In this document: positions 9,415 through 19,251 of the stretch, piece by piece | Numbering within the stretch: the stretch's first letter is position 1 | Layout of the letters: the number at the start of each line of letters is the position of its first letter | From: Ornithomonoglobus_A sp045532455 | Lineage (GTDB): Bacteria > Bacillota > Clostridia > UBA1381 | NCBI GenBank assembly: GCA_045532455.1 | Contig: JAZSFX010000045.1 | Coordinates: forward strand, 1-57,794 | Reading direction: 5' to 3' | Length of the DNA stretch: 57,794 bases | Translations under genes and position numbers: made by a program | Notes under the pieces: model-generated | Seen by the model: the letters and a program-made list of their open reading frames with translations, nothing else | Database searches by the model: none | Told to the model about the DNA's origin: nothing

Positions 9415-11148
9415 ATGAAAAAGCTTATGCTCGGAAACGAAGCTGTTGCTAGAGGCGCATTTGAAGCAGGTGTAACAGTAGTTTCATCATATCCGGGTAC
9501 ACCAAGTACCGAAATAACAGAGAATATAGTAAAATACGATGATATTTATGTTGAGTGGGCACCAAACGAAAAAGTTGCCGCTGAAGTTGCAATAGGTGCT
9601 TCTATTGCAGGCGCAAGAGCAATGTCGTGTATGAAGCACGTTGGTCTTAACGTAATGGCTGACCCCGTTTTCACCGTCAGTTACACAGGCGTAAACGGAG
9701 GTCTTGTTTTGTGTGTCGCCGACGACCCGGGAATGCACTCATCTCAAAACGAACAAGATTCAAGACATTATGCAAAGGCTTCTAAAATTGCAATGCTTGA
9801 GCCTTGCGACAGTGGCGAATGCAAGGATTACACGAAGAGAGCATACGAGCTTTCTGAAAAGTATGACACTCCTGTATTTATAAGACTATCTACAAGAGTT
9901 TCACACTCACAAAGTCTTGTTGAGGAAAATGAAAAGGTAGATTATAAAATTAAAGATTACGATAAAAACCCTCAAAAATATGTAATGATGCCGGGTAATG
10001 CACGTGGCAGACACGTAGTTGTTGAGGATAGAATTACTGCACTTAAAGAGCTCGCTGAAACAGACGAATTTAACACAGTAGAAAATAACGGTGCTAAAAT
10101 TGGTGTTATTTCGGCAGGTATTTCGTACATATATGCAAAGGAGGCATTAGGAGACAGCGTTGACTACTTAAAGCTTGGTATGGTATATCCCCTACCAGAG
10201 AAAAAGATTATTGACTTTGCAAAAAATTACGATACAGTATATGTTGTAGAGGAGCTTGACCCTGTAATTGAAGACCACTGCAAAGCACTTGGTGTAAATG
10301 TTATCGGCAAGGATGAATTCACACTTCTTGGCGAATATACACCTTCGATGATTGCAAAAGTAGTTTTAAACAAGGATACTGCAGAATTTGCTTCTCCCGA
10401 GGAAACCATTCCCGTACGTCCGCCTGTAATGTGTGCAGGTTGTCCACACAGAGGTACATTCTATGTACTTAAAAAGCTTGGTGTAGTCGTATCAGGTGAT
10501 ATTGGTTGTTATACTTTAGGTGCAACACCGCCTTTGCAAAGTGTTGATACAACAATTTGTATGGGTGCTTCTGTAAGTGCGGCACACGGTATGGTAAAAG
10601 CAAGAGGTAACGACTTTTCTAAAAAGGTTGTTTCTGTAATAGGCGATTCAACATTTATGCACAGTGGTATAACAGGTCTTGTGGATATTGTGTACAACAA
10701 AGGAAACAACACTATTCTTATACTCGACAACTCAATAACAGGTATGACAGGTCATCAGGATAATCCAACCACAGGATATACAATAAGAGGCGAAGAAACA
10801 AAACAGGTTAACCTTATAACACTATGCAAGGCAGTAGGTGTTGAGCGTGTTGTTGTTGCTGACCCGTTTGATGTTAAGAACTTTGAAGAAGTTGTTAAAA
10901 CAGAGCTTGAGGCTGATGAGGTTTCGGTGATTATAGCGCAAAGACCTTGTGCACTTTTAAAGAGCGTAAAATACAGCGGACATTGCACCATAACTGACGC
11001 TTGTAAGAAGTGTAAGCTATGTATGAAGCTTGGATGTCCGGCAATATCATTTGACGGTGAAAATATAAAAATAGATACAACTCAATGTAACGGATGCGGA
11101 TTATGTACAAATGTATGTCCGTTCGGTGCAATCAAAAAGGAGGACTGA
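9415..11148 (+). CDS. iorA: Indolepyruvate:ferredoxin oxidoreductase, alpha subunit
   Basis: A 577-residue thiamine-diphosphate enzyme subunit that oxidatively decarboxylates aryl pyruvates from aromatic amino acids and passes electrons to ferredoxin; it works with IorB as an anaerobic pair. The N-terminal pyrimidine-binding domain begins GNEAVARGA. The TPP domain has GDIGCYTLG and GDSTFMHSG. Two 4Fe-4S ferredoxin motifs end the protein (CKKCKLCMKLGCP and CNGCGLCTNVCP). AAAGGAAG precedes the ATG. iorB follows after four bases. Confidence 0.93.
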   Translation: MKKLMLGNEAVARGAFEAGVTVVSSYPGTPSTEITENIVKYDDIYVEWAPNEKVAAEVAIGASIAGARAMSCMKHVGLNVMADPVFTVSYTGVNGGLVLCVADDPGMHSSQNEQDSRHYAKASKIAMLEPCDSGECKDYTKRAYELSEKYDTPVFIRLSTRVSHSQSLVEENEKVDYKIKDYDKNPQKYVMMPGNARGRHVVVEDRITALKELAETDEFNTVENNGAKIGVISAGISYIYAKEALGDSVDYLKLGMVYPLPEKKIIDFAKNYDTVYVVEELDPVIEDHCKALGVNVIGKDEFTLLGEYTPSMIAKVVLNKDTAEFASPEETIPVRPPVMCAGCPHRGTFYVLKKLGVVVSGDIGCYTLGATPPLQSVDTTICMGASVSAAHGMVKARGNDFSKKVVSVIGDSTFMHSGITGLVDIVYNKGNNTILILDNSITGMTGHQDNPTTGYTIRGEETKQVNLITLCKAVGVERVVVADPFDVKNFEEVVKTELEADEVSVIIAQRPCALLKSVKYSGHCTITDACKKCKLCMKLGCPAISFDGENIKIDTTQCNGCGLCTNVCPFGAIKKED

Positions 11149-11152
11149 TAGC

Positions 11153-11719
11153 ATGAATATTATGATAGTAGGCGTAGGCGGTCAGGGCACTCTCCTTGCA
11201 AGCAGAATTTTAGGTAATGTTGCAATAAAAGAAGGTTTTGACGTTAAGGTAAGTGAAGTTCACGGAATGAGCCAGAGAGGCGGAAGTGTTGTTACATATG
11301 TTAAGTACGGAGAAAAAGTATACTCACCTATTATTGACAAGGGCGAGGCTGATTTGATACTTGCATTTGAGGAGCTTGAGGCTTACAGAGCAATGCCATT
11401 TTTGAAAAAAGACGGTAAAATGATTGCAAACACTCAACAAATGAATCCAATGCCTGTTATTACAGGCGCAATGGAATATCCGCAAAATATTGTAGAAAAG
11501 CTTAATGATAAAATCAACCTTATTGCAGTTGATGCGCTATCACTTGCAAAAGAAGCAGGTAATATAAAAGCAGTTAATGTAGTGCTTATAGGGCTATTGG
11601 CAAAGAGTATGTCAATCGCCAAGGAAACATGGATAGACGTACTTAAGAACACCGTTCCTGAAAAGTTTTTGGATGTTAATATTAAAGCATTTGAATTGGG
11701 TTATAATTGCAAAATCTGA
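11153..11719 (+). CDS. iorB: Indolepyruvate:ferredoxin oxidoreductase, beta subunit
   Basis: A 188-residue gamma-type 2-oxoacid oxidoreductase subunit with an N-terminal GVGGQGTLLASRIL fold and the EVHGMSQRGGSV motif typical of the family. I chose ATG 11153 because AAAAGGAGGA precedes it by nine bases; a longer frame starting inside iorA lacks a ribosome site. It completes the IorAB enzyme. rdgB follows closely. Confidence 0.92.
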   Translation: MNIMIVGVGGQGTLLASRILGNVAIKEGFDVKVSEVHGMSQRGGSVVTYVKYGEKVYSPIIDKGEADLILAFEELEAYRAMPFLKKDGKMIANTQQMNPMPVITGAMEYPQNIVEKLNDKINLIAVDALSLAKEAGNIKAVNVVLIGLLAKSMSIAKETWIDVLKNTVPEKFLDVNIKAFELGYNCKI

Positions 11720-11743
11720 TTATCCCATTAATGCGGAAAGGTT

Positions 11744-12346
11744 ATGAATCTTAAAATGAAAATTATTGTTGCAACAAAAAATCGAGGCAAGGTAAAGGAA
11801 ATTGGTAAAATTTTTGCCGACCTTGGTTTAGAAGTGGTTACTCAGGAAGAGGCGCAGATAGATATTGATGTCGAAGAAACAGGCGATACTTTTGAGAAAA
11901 ATGCACTGATAAAGGCAAGGGCGGTATCTATGTTATGTGATGATATTGTAATTGCTGACGACAGCGGCTTATGTGTCGAAGCACTTAACGGAAGACCCGG
12001 TGTTTACAGTGCAAGATATGCAGGTCCAGACGCAAGTGATTCAGAAAAAATAGATAAACTTTTATCGGAGATGGAAAATGCCCAAAATCGCGTAGCAAAG
12101 TTTATGTGTTGTGTGGCGCTTGTTACTCCCGATGGCAGAGAATTTGTATCACACGGCGAAGTTATGGGAAAAATTCTGCATGCACCTGAGGGCGAAAACG
12201 GTTTTGGTTATGACCCCGTATTCTTCTCCGATGAATTACAAAAAAGCTTTGCGCTCGCAACTCCCGACGAAAAGAACTCAATAAGTCATCGTGGTAGAGC
12301 ACTAAGAGCAATGTACGAACAAGTAAAGGAGCTTGAAATATTATGA
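11744..12346 (+). CDS. rdgB: RdgB/HAM1-type non-canonical purine NTP pyrophosphatase
   Basis: A cytosolic house-cleaning enzyme that hydrolyses dITP/XTP to monophosphates. The start VATKNRGKVKEI and the motifs ADDSGLCVEALNGRPGVYSARYAG and GFGYDPVF are diagnostic. Length is typical (about 200 residues). Two starts are possible: ATG 11744, with GGAAAGG only two bases away, or ATG 11756 with the family-like N terminus MKIIVATK. The stop overlaps the start of the next gene (ATGA). Confidence 0.92.
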   Translation: MNLKMKIIVATKNRGKVKEIGKIFADLGLEVVTQEEAQIDIDVEETGDTFEKNALIKARAVSMLCDDIVIADDSGLCVEALNGRPGVYSARYAGPDASDSEKIDKLLSEMENAQNRVAKFMCCVALVTPDGREFVSHGEVMGKILHAPEGENGFGYDPVFFSDELQKSFALATPDEKNSISHRGRALRAMYEQVKELEIL

Positions 12347-12873
12347 TGTCTGATGTCTTTATAGAATATTTAATCAAAAGAAAAAAGGACAAAAAAGATT
12401 TTCTGATTATTGCAGGTCTTGTTATTTTAGCATTTATTTTATCATTCGGTTTCTTTTTTGTTGGATGTATGATTATTCCCGATTTTACAGGAGTATGGCT
12501 TTTACTCTTTGCGTTTATATGGTATTTTGCATATATATTCATATCACAAAGAAATATTGAGTTTGAATACGCTCTTACAAACAGTGAATTTGATATTGAT
12601 AAAATTGCTGCAAAGAAAAAGAGAACACGTCTTGCAAACTTTGATTTTAAAAGAGCAGAAATTGTTGCTAACATAAATGATACAGAACACAGCAATATCT
12701 TAAAGGACACATCACTCAAAACACTTGATTATACTTCAAACACTGCTGATAAATCAAACGTGTATTTTGTTGTTGTGGTAATAGAGGGTGAAAAACAGAT
12801 TATATTATTTGAGCCAACACAAAGAATGCTCGAAAATATATGCAAATTTAATCCAAGAAATGTGTTTATATAA
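12343..12873 (+). CDS. Small membrane protein, DUF6106-like
   Basis: A 176-residue protein with a short basic N terminus, two membrane helices (about residues 20-43 and 45-67) and a cytoplasmic C-terminal domain of about 105 residues. The N-terminal pattern resembles the Clostridia family DUF6106; function unknown. Translation is probably coupled to rdgB through the ATGA overlap. Confidence 0.6.
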   Translation: MMSDVFIEYLIKRKKDKKDFLIIAGLVILAFILSFGFFFVGCMIIPDFTGVWLLLFAFIWYFAYIFISQRNIEFEYALTNSEFDIDKIAAKKKRTRLANFDFKRAEIVANINDTEHSNILKDTSLKTLDYTSNTADKSNVYFVVVVIEGEKQIILFEPTQRMLENICKFNPRNVFI

Positions 12874-12890
12874 ACAGAAAGGCTATATAA

Positions 12891-14435
12891 ATGAAAGCAT
12901 GTTTCACACGCCAAATGCGACAAATAGATGAAAATGCAATGAGTATATGCGGCATTCCGGGCATTGTCCTTATGGAAAATGCCGCATTGGCATGTTTTAG
13001 AGAAATTAAAAGCACACTCACCACCATCAAGAATAAAAAAATCTCCGTCTTTTGCGGGAAAGGTAATAACGGCGGCGACGGGTTTGCGATTGCAAGACAT
13101 TTAATTAACAATGGTGCTTTAGTCGAGGTATATACCATAGGTGGTAACGACTATAAAGGAGACGCACTCACTAATTTTAAAATATTACAGAATATGAATG
13201 CGCATATTATTAATATTAGTGGTGATTGTGATTTTTCCGCCACTCTCCCCCTTTGCGATATGGTTATTGACGCAATATTGGGGACAGGAATAAAAGGTGA
13301 ATTAAAAGCTGAATATGCAAAGATTATAGATGAAATAAATTCATATTCAAAATACACTCTGTCTGTTGATATTCCAAGCGGCATTAATGCTGATACGGGA
13401 GAAATTACCACAACTTGCATAAAAGCTGATAAAACCGTTACATTTGCACATTATAAATTAGGCTTACTTATGTATCCGGGCGCGGATTTTGCTGGTGAGA
13501 TAAAATGCGTTGATATTTCAATACCAGAATACATTTCAAACTCCGTTGGTGCTACAATACAAATAATTGATAAAGAATTATTTGCACAGAATATACCAAA
13601 AAGAAAGCGGAACTCACAAAAGGGCGACTATGGAAAGCTGCTTATTGTAGGTGCTTCCCGCGGGTTAACAGGTGCGGCGTATCTTTCATCGCAATCCGCT
13701 ATGCTTTGCGGCAGTGGACTTGTTACTTTAGCAGTACCCGATTGTGTAAATGATATATTGGAGGTTAAAACAACCGAAAGTATGACATTACCGTTAAAAT
13801 CAACCGACGGTCATATTGCATACGACGCAGCAGATAATATTTTAGAAAAAGCAAAAAAATGCGACGCAATTCTTATTGGTCCTGGTATAGGCGTCAGCGA
13901 TGATACACAAAAATTAGTCGAAAAGCTGATTTTAACTTCAACTATACCGCTAATCTTAGATGCGGATGCCATAAATTGCGTTGCAAAAAATACAGATATA
14001 TTAAATAATTCCAGATGTGATATTACTCTAACTCCCCACTCTGTTGAGTTTTCAAGGCTTTCGGGATTGTCATTGGAGGAAATTGAAGCAAACAGAGTCA
14101 GGGTCTCATATGAGTTTGCAACAAAATACGGCGTAACATTAATTCTTAAAGGAAGCCGCACCGTTGTAACCTCAAAAGACGGAATGCAATATATTAATAT
14201 TACAGGCAATCCGGGCTTAGCCACAGGAGGAAGCGGCGACGTACTTGCAGGGATGGTTTCGTCATATATATCGCGTGGAGTTGATGCTCCCCTATCTTGC
14301 GCTATGGCTGTGTATCTTCACGGTGTATGCGGAGATATAGCAAGTAAAATATACGGCGAAGAAAGTGTTATTGCAAGTTCACTGTTAAAGAGCATTCCTG
14401 AGGCATATAACCAAATATTACAGCTAGAAAAATGA
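12891..14435 (+). CDS. nnrDE: Bifunctional NAD(P)H-hydrate epimerase / ADP-dependent NAD(P)H-hydrate dehydratase
   Basis: A 514-residue fusion that repairs hydrated NAD(P)H. The N-terminal YjeF_N epimerase domain (about 1-215) has GKGNNGGDGFAIAR and VDIPSGINADTG. The C-terminal ribokinase-like dehydratase domain (about 220-510) has KGDYGKLLIVGAS and the nucleotide-site motif GGSGDVLAGM. Full length. It sits just upstream of alr, the usual Firmicutes order. Confidence 0.92.
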   Translation: MKACFTRQMRQIDENAMSICGIPGIVLMENAALACFREIKSTLTTIKNKKISVFCGKGNNGGDGFAIARHLINNGALVEVYTIGGNDYKGDALTNFKILQNMNAHIINISGDCDFSATLPLCDMVIDAILGTGIKGELKAEYAKIIDEINSYSKYTLSVDIPSGINADTGEITTTCIKADKTVTFAHYKLGLLMYPGADFAGEIKCVDISIPEYISNSVGATIQIIDKELFAQNIPKRKRNSQKGDYGKLLIVGASRGLTGAAYLSSQSAMLCGSGLVTLAVPDCVNDILEVKTTESMTLPLKSTDGHIAYDAADNILEKAKKCDAILIGPGIGVSDDTQKLVEKLILTSTIPLILDADAINCVAKNTDILNNSRCDITLTPHSVEFSRLSGLSLEEIEANRVRVSYEFATKYGVTLILKGSRTVVTSKDGMQYINITGNPGLATGGSGDVLAGMVSSYISRGVDAPLSCAMAVYLHGVCGDIASKIYGEESVIASSLLKSIPEAYNQILQLEK

Positions 14436-14448
14436 AAGAAAGTGTGTT

Positions 14449-15627
14449 ATTATAAGTATAGTAAATAAAAAATACCGCGCGTGGGCAGAAATTGACTTGG
14501 ATGCAGCGGCTAAAAATATGCAAAACATACGTGCCATAACAAACAAAAATGCCCAGATTATGGCAACTGTAAAAGCAGACGCATACGGTCATGGCTTTTA
14601 CGAAATGTCCAAAGTCTTTTTAGAAAACGGTGCAGACCGATTATCTGTTGCAACTATCGACGAGGCAATACAATTGCGTAAATCGGGAATTACTGTACCC
14701 GTTATGATTCTTGGAATTTGCACCACTGATGACATTGAGGATATAATAAACTACAACATAATAAGTGCTGTGGCGGACTATGATTTTGCAAAGCAGTTAT
14801 CCGAAACTGCGCAAAAGCTTAATAAAAAAGCCACAATTCATATTAAACTTGATACAGGAATGACACGTATTGGTTTTGTTGTCAGTGAAAATAACGATAA
14901 AATAATTGATGAAATTGTAAAAATTTCCTCTTTACCCAATCTGTATATGGAGGGAATGTTTTCTCATTTTTCAACCTCCGATGAGGCTGATTCGAGCTAT
15001 ACAGAGCTTCAGTTTAAGCGTTTTATGTCGGTTGCTGATGCTCTTGGCACAAGAGGAATTAATATTCCAATCAAACACATATGTAACAGCGCTGCAATAA
15101 TGCAATATCCACAAATGCATCTTGATATGGTAAGACCGGGAATTATACTGTACGGTCTTTATCCATCTGATGAAGTTGATAAGTCGATATTGCCGCTAAA
15201 AAGAGTTATGACACTAAAATCGCGTGTTACAATGGTTAAAGAAGTTGAAGCTGACAGAGGTGTAAGCTACGGAAAAGAGTACATAACCGATGCAGCTACA
15301 AAAATTGCAACTGTTTCTATCGGTTATGCCGACGGATATATAAGAAGATATGCAAATAATGGTATAGTTATGCTCGAGAGCGGAGAATTTGCGCCCATCA
15401 TCGGAAGAATTTGTATGGACCAATGTATGATTGACGTAACAAATGTCCATAATATTCATAAAGGTGATGAAGTAATCCTTTTTGGAAACGATGGTATAAC
15501 AACCGACGATTCGGCAAAAAGGCTTGGTACAATTAACTACGAAATTGTTTGTATGGTTTCTAAACGTATTCCGCGACTTTTTATAAAAAACGAAAGGACG
15601 GTGAAGACACTAAACTATCTTGTATAG
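14449..15627 (+). CDS. alr: Alanine racemase, probably with an ATT start
   Basis: A PLP enzyme making D-Ala for peptidoglycan. The PLP-lysine motif is VKADAYGHG; the second catalytic Tyr lies in GVSYGKEY. The conserved N-terminal YRAWAEIDLDA is encoded at 14473-14505 but no ATG/GTG/TTG occurs in frame upstream of it; the first standard start (TTG 14497) would cut into that motif. GAAAGAAAG at 14434-14442 lies six bases before an in-frame ATT at 14449, my preferred start (392 residues). An assembly indel is the alternative. Confidence 0.85.
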   Translation: MISIVNKKYRAWAEIDLDAAAKNMQNIRAITNKNAQIMATVKADAYGHGFYEMSKVFLENGADRLSVATIDEAIQLRKSGITVPVMILGICTTDDIEDIINYNIISAVADYDFAKQLSETAQKLNKKATIHIKLDTGMTRIGFVVSENNDKIIDEIVKISSLPNLYMEGMFSHFSTSDEADSSYTELQFKRFMSVADALGTRGINIPIKHICNSAAIMQYPQMHLDMVRPGIILYGLYPSDEVDKSILPLKRVMTLKSRVTMVKEVEADRGVSYGKEYITDAATKIATVSIGYADGYIRRYANNGIVMLESGEFAPIIGRICMDQCMIDVTNVHNIHKGDEVILFGNDGITTDDSAKRLGTINYEIVCMVSKRIPRLFIKNERTVKTLNYLV

Positions 15628-15659
15628 TTGAGGGAAAACAAGAAAGGAGCCTGATTGCT

Positions 15660-15821
15660 TTGTCATCACAAAACAAAAAAGCCGAAAAAGAGCTACAAGA
15701 TGCGCTCAAAAACGGTTATAAGGAAATGGCGGATATAAATCTTGAATTAGCACAAACTTGTTTGGATGCTGACAATGATTGCTTGAAGCATTGTGAAGAA
15801 AAACTGACGGAGTGTGAGTAA
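15660..15821 (+). CDS. MazE/EndoAI-like antitoxin (small ORF)
   Basis: A 53-residue acidic, helical protein starting at TTG with AGGAG about ten bases before. It lies between alr and a MazF-type toxin, three bases upstream of the toxin start: the position of the EndoAI antitoxin gene in Bacillus. It lacks an obvious ribbon-helix-helix start, so assignment rests on context, size and the acidic C terminus (ending KLTECE) suited to binding MazF. Confidence 0.65.
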   Translation: MSSQNKKAEKELQDALKNGYKEMADINLELAQTCLDADNDCLKHCEEKLTECE

Positions 15822-15824
15822 ATT

Positions 15825-16175
15825 GTGATAGTAAAACGAGGAGATATTTATTACGCTGATTTAAGTCCCGTAGTAGGCAGTGAACAAGGCGGCATACGAC
15901 CGGTGCTCATAATTCAGAATGACATCGGTAATAAATACAGTCCAACTGTTATTGCGGCAGCTATTACAAGCCGCATAAACAAAGCAAAAATGCCTACACA
16001 TATTGAGCTATGCGCCAAAGAATACGGACTTAACAAGGATTCTGTGATATTATTGGAGCAAATCAGGACAATAGATAAAAAACGTTTAAGAGAAAAAATC
16101 GGCTGCCTGGACGATGAGCTTATGACAAATGTCAACGAGGCACTTTCCATAAGCTTTGGTCTGGGTAGCTGTTAA
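15825..16175 (+). CDS. mazF: MazF/PemK-family endoribonuclease toxin
   Basis: A 116-residue EndoA-like mRNA interferase. KRGDIYYADLSPVVGSEQGG is the family N terminus with the catalytic Arg region; PTVIAAAITSR and EQIRTIDKKRL are also conserved. Start is GTG. Full length and apparently intact. Followed by a strong terminator. Confidence 0.92.
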   Translation: MIVKRGDIYYADLSPVVGSEQGGIRPVLIIQNDIGNKYSPTVIAAAITSRINKAKMPTHIELCAKEYGLNKDSVILLEQIRTIDKKRLREKIGCLDDELMTNVNEALSISFGLGSC

Positions 16176-16207
16176 TATTAGATTTTGAGTACATCATAAA
16201 TTAAGAG

Positions 16208-16240
16208 GGACTATTGCTTATTGCAATAGTCCTTTTTTTT
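16208..16240 (+). terminator. Terminator after mazF
   Basis: Hairpin GGACTATTGC / GCAATAGTCC followed by eight Ts. Confidence 0.9.
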
Positions 16241-16272
16241 GAAAATATCGAGAAAAATATGTAAATTATATA

Positions 16273-16301
16273 TTGAAAAAAATTATCCTATGTGATATAA
16301 T
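16273..16301 (+). promoter_or_regulatory. Sigma-A promoter of the small membrane protein gene/valS
   Basis: TTGAAA (16273-16278), 17-base spacer, TATAAT (16296-16301). Confidence 0.7.
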
Positions 16302-16345
16302 TTATGTATATAGACTTTTATATAACAAACAAAGGAGGGATATGC

Positions 16346-16528
16346 TTGATACTCAGAATAATTGCCATAGTTTTAGCTTTTATGGCTATTGCGCTGAATT
16401 TCAGAGGTGAATGGATTATAAAAAAAGTTTTTAAAACAGACTCCCCCTCCCCTAATTCAATTTTAAAGGCAAAATTTATTGCACTTATAATAGCAATTAT
16501 AGCTTTCTTGCTTGTATTTTTGTCTTAG
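16346..16528 (+). CDS. Small two-helix membrane protein of unknown function
   Basis: A 60-residue protein with two hydrophobic helices separated by a short basic loop (about residues 20-35). I chose TTG 16346 because AAAGGAGGG ends seven bases before it; the nearby ATG 16342 is out of frame and opens only 22 codons. It is 40 bases upstream of valS and shares its promoter. No family recognised. Confidence 0.6.
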   Translation: MILRIIAIVLAFMAIALNFRGEWIIKKVFKTDSPSPNSILKAKFIALIIAIIAFLLVFLS

Positions 16529-16568
16529 ATTTTTAAATGTATAAAACACTGAAAGGAAGAATATATAA

Positions 16569-19202
16569 ATGGAAGATGCAAACAACATTGCAAAAACTTA
16601 TGATCCCGCGTCATTCGAGGAAAGAATATATAATACGTGGGTAGAAAAGAAGTATTTTCATGCAAAGGTAAATAAGGATAAAAAACCGTTTACGATAGTT
16701 ATCCCACCCCCAAATGTAACAGGTCAGCTTCATATGGGACATGCCCTTGACGAAACTCTGCAGGATATTCTTATCCGTTATAAGAGAATGAAAGGCTTTG
16801 AGGCCCTGTGGGTGCCAGGTACAGACCATGCGGGAATTGCAACTCAAATTAAGGTTGAGGAAAGTCTTAGAGTAAATGAGGGGCTTACCCGTTACGATTT
16901 AGGCCGTGAGAAGTTTTTAGAGCGCGTTTGGGACTGGAAAAACCAATATGGTGGCAGAATAATTAATCAACTTAAAAAGATTGGTTCTTCGTGCGATTGG
17001 GACAGAGAACGCTTTACAATGGACGAGGGTTGTTCCAAGGCAGTTAAAGAGGTATTTGTAAACTTATACAACAAAGGTCTTATATATCAGGGCTCAAGAA
17101 TAATAAACTGGTGTCCGCATTGTATAACTGCACTTTCTGATGCAGAAGTTGAGCACAAGGAGCAAGCAGGTCATTTCTGGCACATTAAATATCCTATAAA
17201 GGATAGTGATGGCTTTGTAGTTGTTGCTACAACACGTCCCGAAACACTTTTGGGCGATGTGGCAGTTGCGGTAAATCCCGAAGATGAACGTTACCAGGAC
17301 TTAGTGGGCAAGAGCCTTATACTTCCTCTTGTTGGCAGAGAAATTCCTGTTATTGCAGACTCATATGTAGACAAAGAGTTCGGAACAGGTTGTGTTAAAA
17401 TAACACCCGCTCACGACCCTAACGACTTTGAGGTTGGCCAAAGACACAATCTTGAGCAAATAAAAGTATTAAATGACGATGCTACAATAAACCACTTCGG
17501 CGGCAAATACGAGGGTATGGACCGTTATGATGCACGTAAAGCAATGGTTAAAGACCTCGAAGAAGCAGGTCTGCTATTAAAGGTTGAGGACCACACTCAC
17601 AACGTTGGAGAATGTTACCGTTGTTCAACTACCGTTGAGCCGATTGTTTCTAAGCAATGGTTTGTTAAGATGAAACCACTTGCCAAGCCTGCTATTGATG
17701 CAGTTAAAAATGGCGAAACAAAGTTTGTTCCCGAGCATTTTGAAAAGGTTTATTTCCACTGGTTAGAAAATATAAAGGATTGGTGTATCTCACGTCAGTT
17801 ATGGTGGGGACACAGAATTCCTGCATTCTATTGCGATGAGTGTAACGAGATTGTTGTAACAAAAGATGAGAGCGCACTATGTCCTAAATGCGGCAAAGAG
17901 ATGCGTCAGGACCCTGATACACTCGATACCTGGTTCTCCTCTGCCCTATGGCCATTCTCAACTCTTGGTTGGCCCGAAAAGACAAAAGAACTTGATTATT
18001 TCTATCCAACAAGTGTGCTTGTTACAGGCTATGATATAATTCCGTTCTGGGTAATGAGAATGATGTTCTCTGCCATTGAACACACAGGCGAAGTTCCTTT
18101 CGACCACGTATTTATACACGGTCTTGTACGTGATTCTCAAGGCAGAAAGATGTCTAAATCACTTGGTAACGGTATTGACCCGTTGGAGATTGTAGAAAAA
18201 TACGGTGCTGATGCTTTGAGATTTACTCTTGCAACAGGTAATGCACCTGGAAATGATATGCGTTTCTATATCGAGAGAGTTGAGTCGAGCAGAAACTTTG
18301 CAAACAAGATATGGAATGCTTCGAGATTTACACTTATGAATCTTGATATTACCGAAAATAAATTACCTGATGTATCAGAGCTTCAGTTGGAAGACAAATG
18401 GATACTTTCAAAATACAACAAGGTTGTTAAATCTGTTACAGAGAACATTGATAACTTTGAGCTTGGTGTTGCAGTATCAAATCTATATGACTTCATATGG
18501 GATAATTTCTGCGACTGGTACATCGAGCTTGTTAAACCAAGATTATTTGATAAGGAAAATCCAACCGCAAAGAGCGCACAGTATGTTCTCACATATGTTT
18601 TATCTAACACTATGAAGCTTCTACATCCGTTTATGCCATTTATTACTGAGGAAATATGGCAACATCTTCCACACGAGGGCGAAAGCATTATGATAAGCAA
18701 TTACCCTGAGTATAGCAATGAACTTGTATTTGACGAAGATGAGAAATCGATGGAGCTTATTATGTCTGCAATTACTGCTATAAGAAACAGACGTGCAGAA
18801 ATGAATGTACCGCCATCAAAGAAGGCTAAAGCTATAATTGTAACAGATAAGACAGCTATATTCCAGAATGGTGCTATATTCTTCGAAAAACTTGCATCTG
18901 CAAGCGAAACTGTTGTTCAATCCGATAAATCGGGAGTTGATGCAAGCGCGGTAAATATAGTTGTACCGAGTGCAGAAATATTCCTGCCTCTTGACGATTT
19001 GGTTGACAGAGAAAAGGAAATTGAAAGACTAAATGCCGAAAAGAAAAAGTTAGAGGGCGAAATTAAGAGAGTTGAAGGAAAACTGGGTAACCCCGGATTT
19101 ACTGCAAAAGCGCCTCAAAAGGTTGTTGAAGAGGAACGTGCAAAGGGCGAAAAGTATAAAGAAATGCTCGAAAAAGTGCTCGAAAGCCTAAGTCAATGGT
19201 AA
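16569..19202 (+). CDS. valS: Valyl-tRNA synthetase
   Basis: An 877-residue class I aminoacyl-tRNA synthetase. HIGH-like HMGH is at residues 55-58 and KMSKS at 527-531. A CP1 editing domain (TTRPETLLGDVAV near residue 220), a Cys pair CDECNE...CPKCG near 418-440, and a C-terminal coiled-coil arm (about residues 815-877) are all present. Full family length. Confidence 0.95.
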   Translation: MEDANNIAKTYDPASFEERIYNTWVEKKYFHAKVNKDKKPFTIVIPPPNVTGQLHMGHALDETLQDILIRYKRMKGFEALWVPGTDHAGIATQIKVEESLRVNEGLTRYDLGREKFLERVWDWKNQYGGRIINQLKKIGSSCDWDRERFTMDEGCSKAVKEVFVNLYNKGLIYQGSRIINWCPHCITALSDAEVEHKEQAGHFWHIKYPIKDSDGFVVVATTRPETLLGDVAVAVNPEDERYQDLVGKSLILPLVGREIPVIADSYVDKEFGTGCVKITPAHDPNDFEVGQRHNLEQIKVLNDDATINHFGGKYEGMDRYDARKAMVKDLEEAGLLLKVEDHTHNVGECYRCSTTVEPIVSKQWFVKMKPLAKPAIDAVKNGETKFVPEHFEKVYFHWLENIKDWCISRQLWWGHRIPAFYCDECNEIVVTKDESALCPKCGKEMRQDPDTLDTWFSSALWPFSTLGWPEKTKELDYFYPTSVLVTGYDIIPFWVMRMMFSAIEHTGEVPFDHVFIHGLVRDSQGRKMSKSLGNGIDPLEIVEKYGADALRFTLATGNAPGNDMRFYIERVESSRNFANKIWNASRFTLMNLDITENKLPDVSELQLEDKWILSKYNKVVKSVTENIDNFELGVAVSNLYDFIWDNFCDWYIELVKPRLFDKENPTAKSAQYVLTYVLSNTMKLLHPFMPFITEEIWQHLPHEGESIMISNYPEYSNELVFDEDEKSMELIMSAITAIRNRRAEMNVPPSKKAKAIIVTDKTAIFQNGAIFFEKLASASETVVQSDKSGVDASAVNIVVPSAEIFLPLDDLVDREKEIERLNAEKKKLEGEIKRVEGKLGNPGFTAKAPQKVVEEERAKGEKYKEMLEKVLESLSQW

Positions 19203-19209
19203 ATTAAAC

Positions 19210-19242
19210 TAAAAACCCACTACCAACGGTAGTGGGTTTTTC
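19210..19242. terminator. Bidirectional terminator between valS and the AEC transporter gene
   Basis: AAAAACCCACTACC / GGTAGTGGGTTTTT hairpin with A-run and T-run, serving both convergent genes. Confidence 0.9.
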
Positions 19243-19251
19243 ATATATGAT

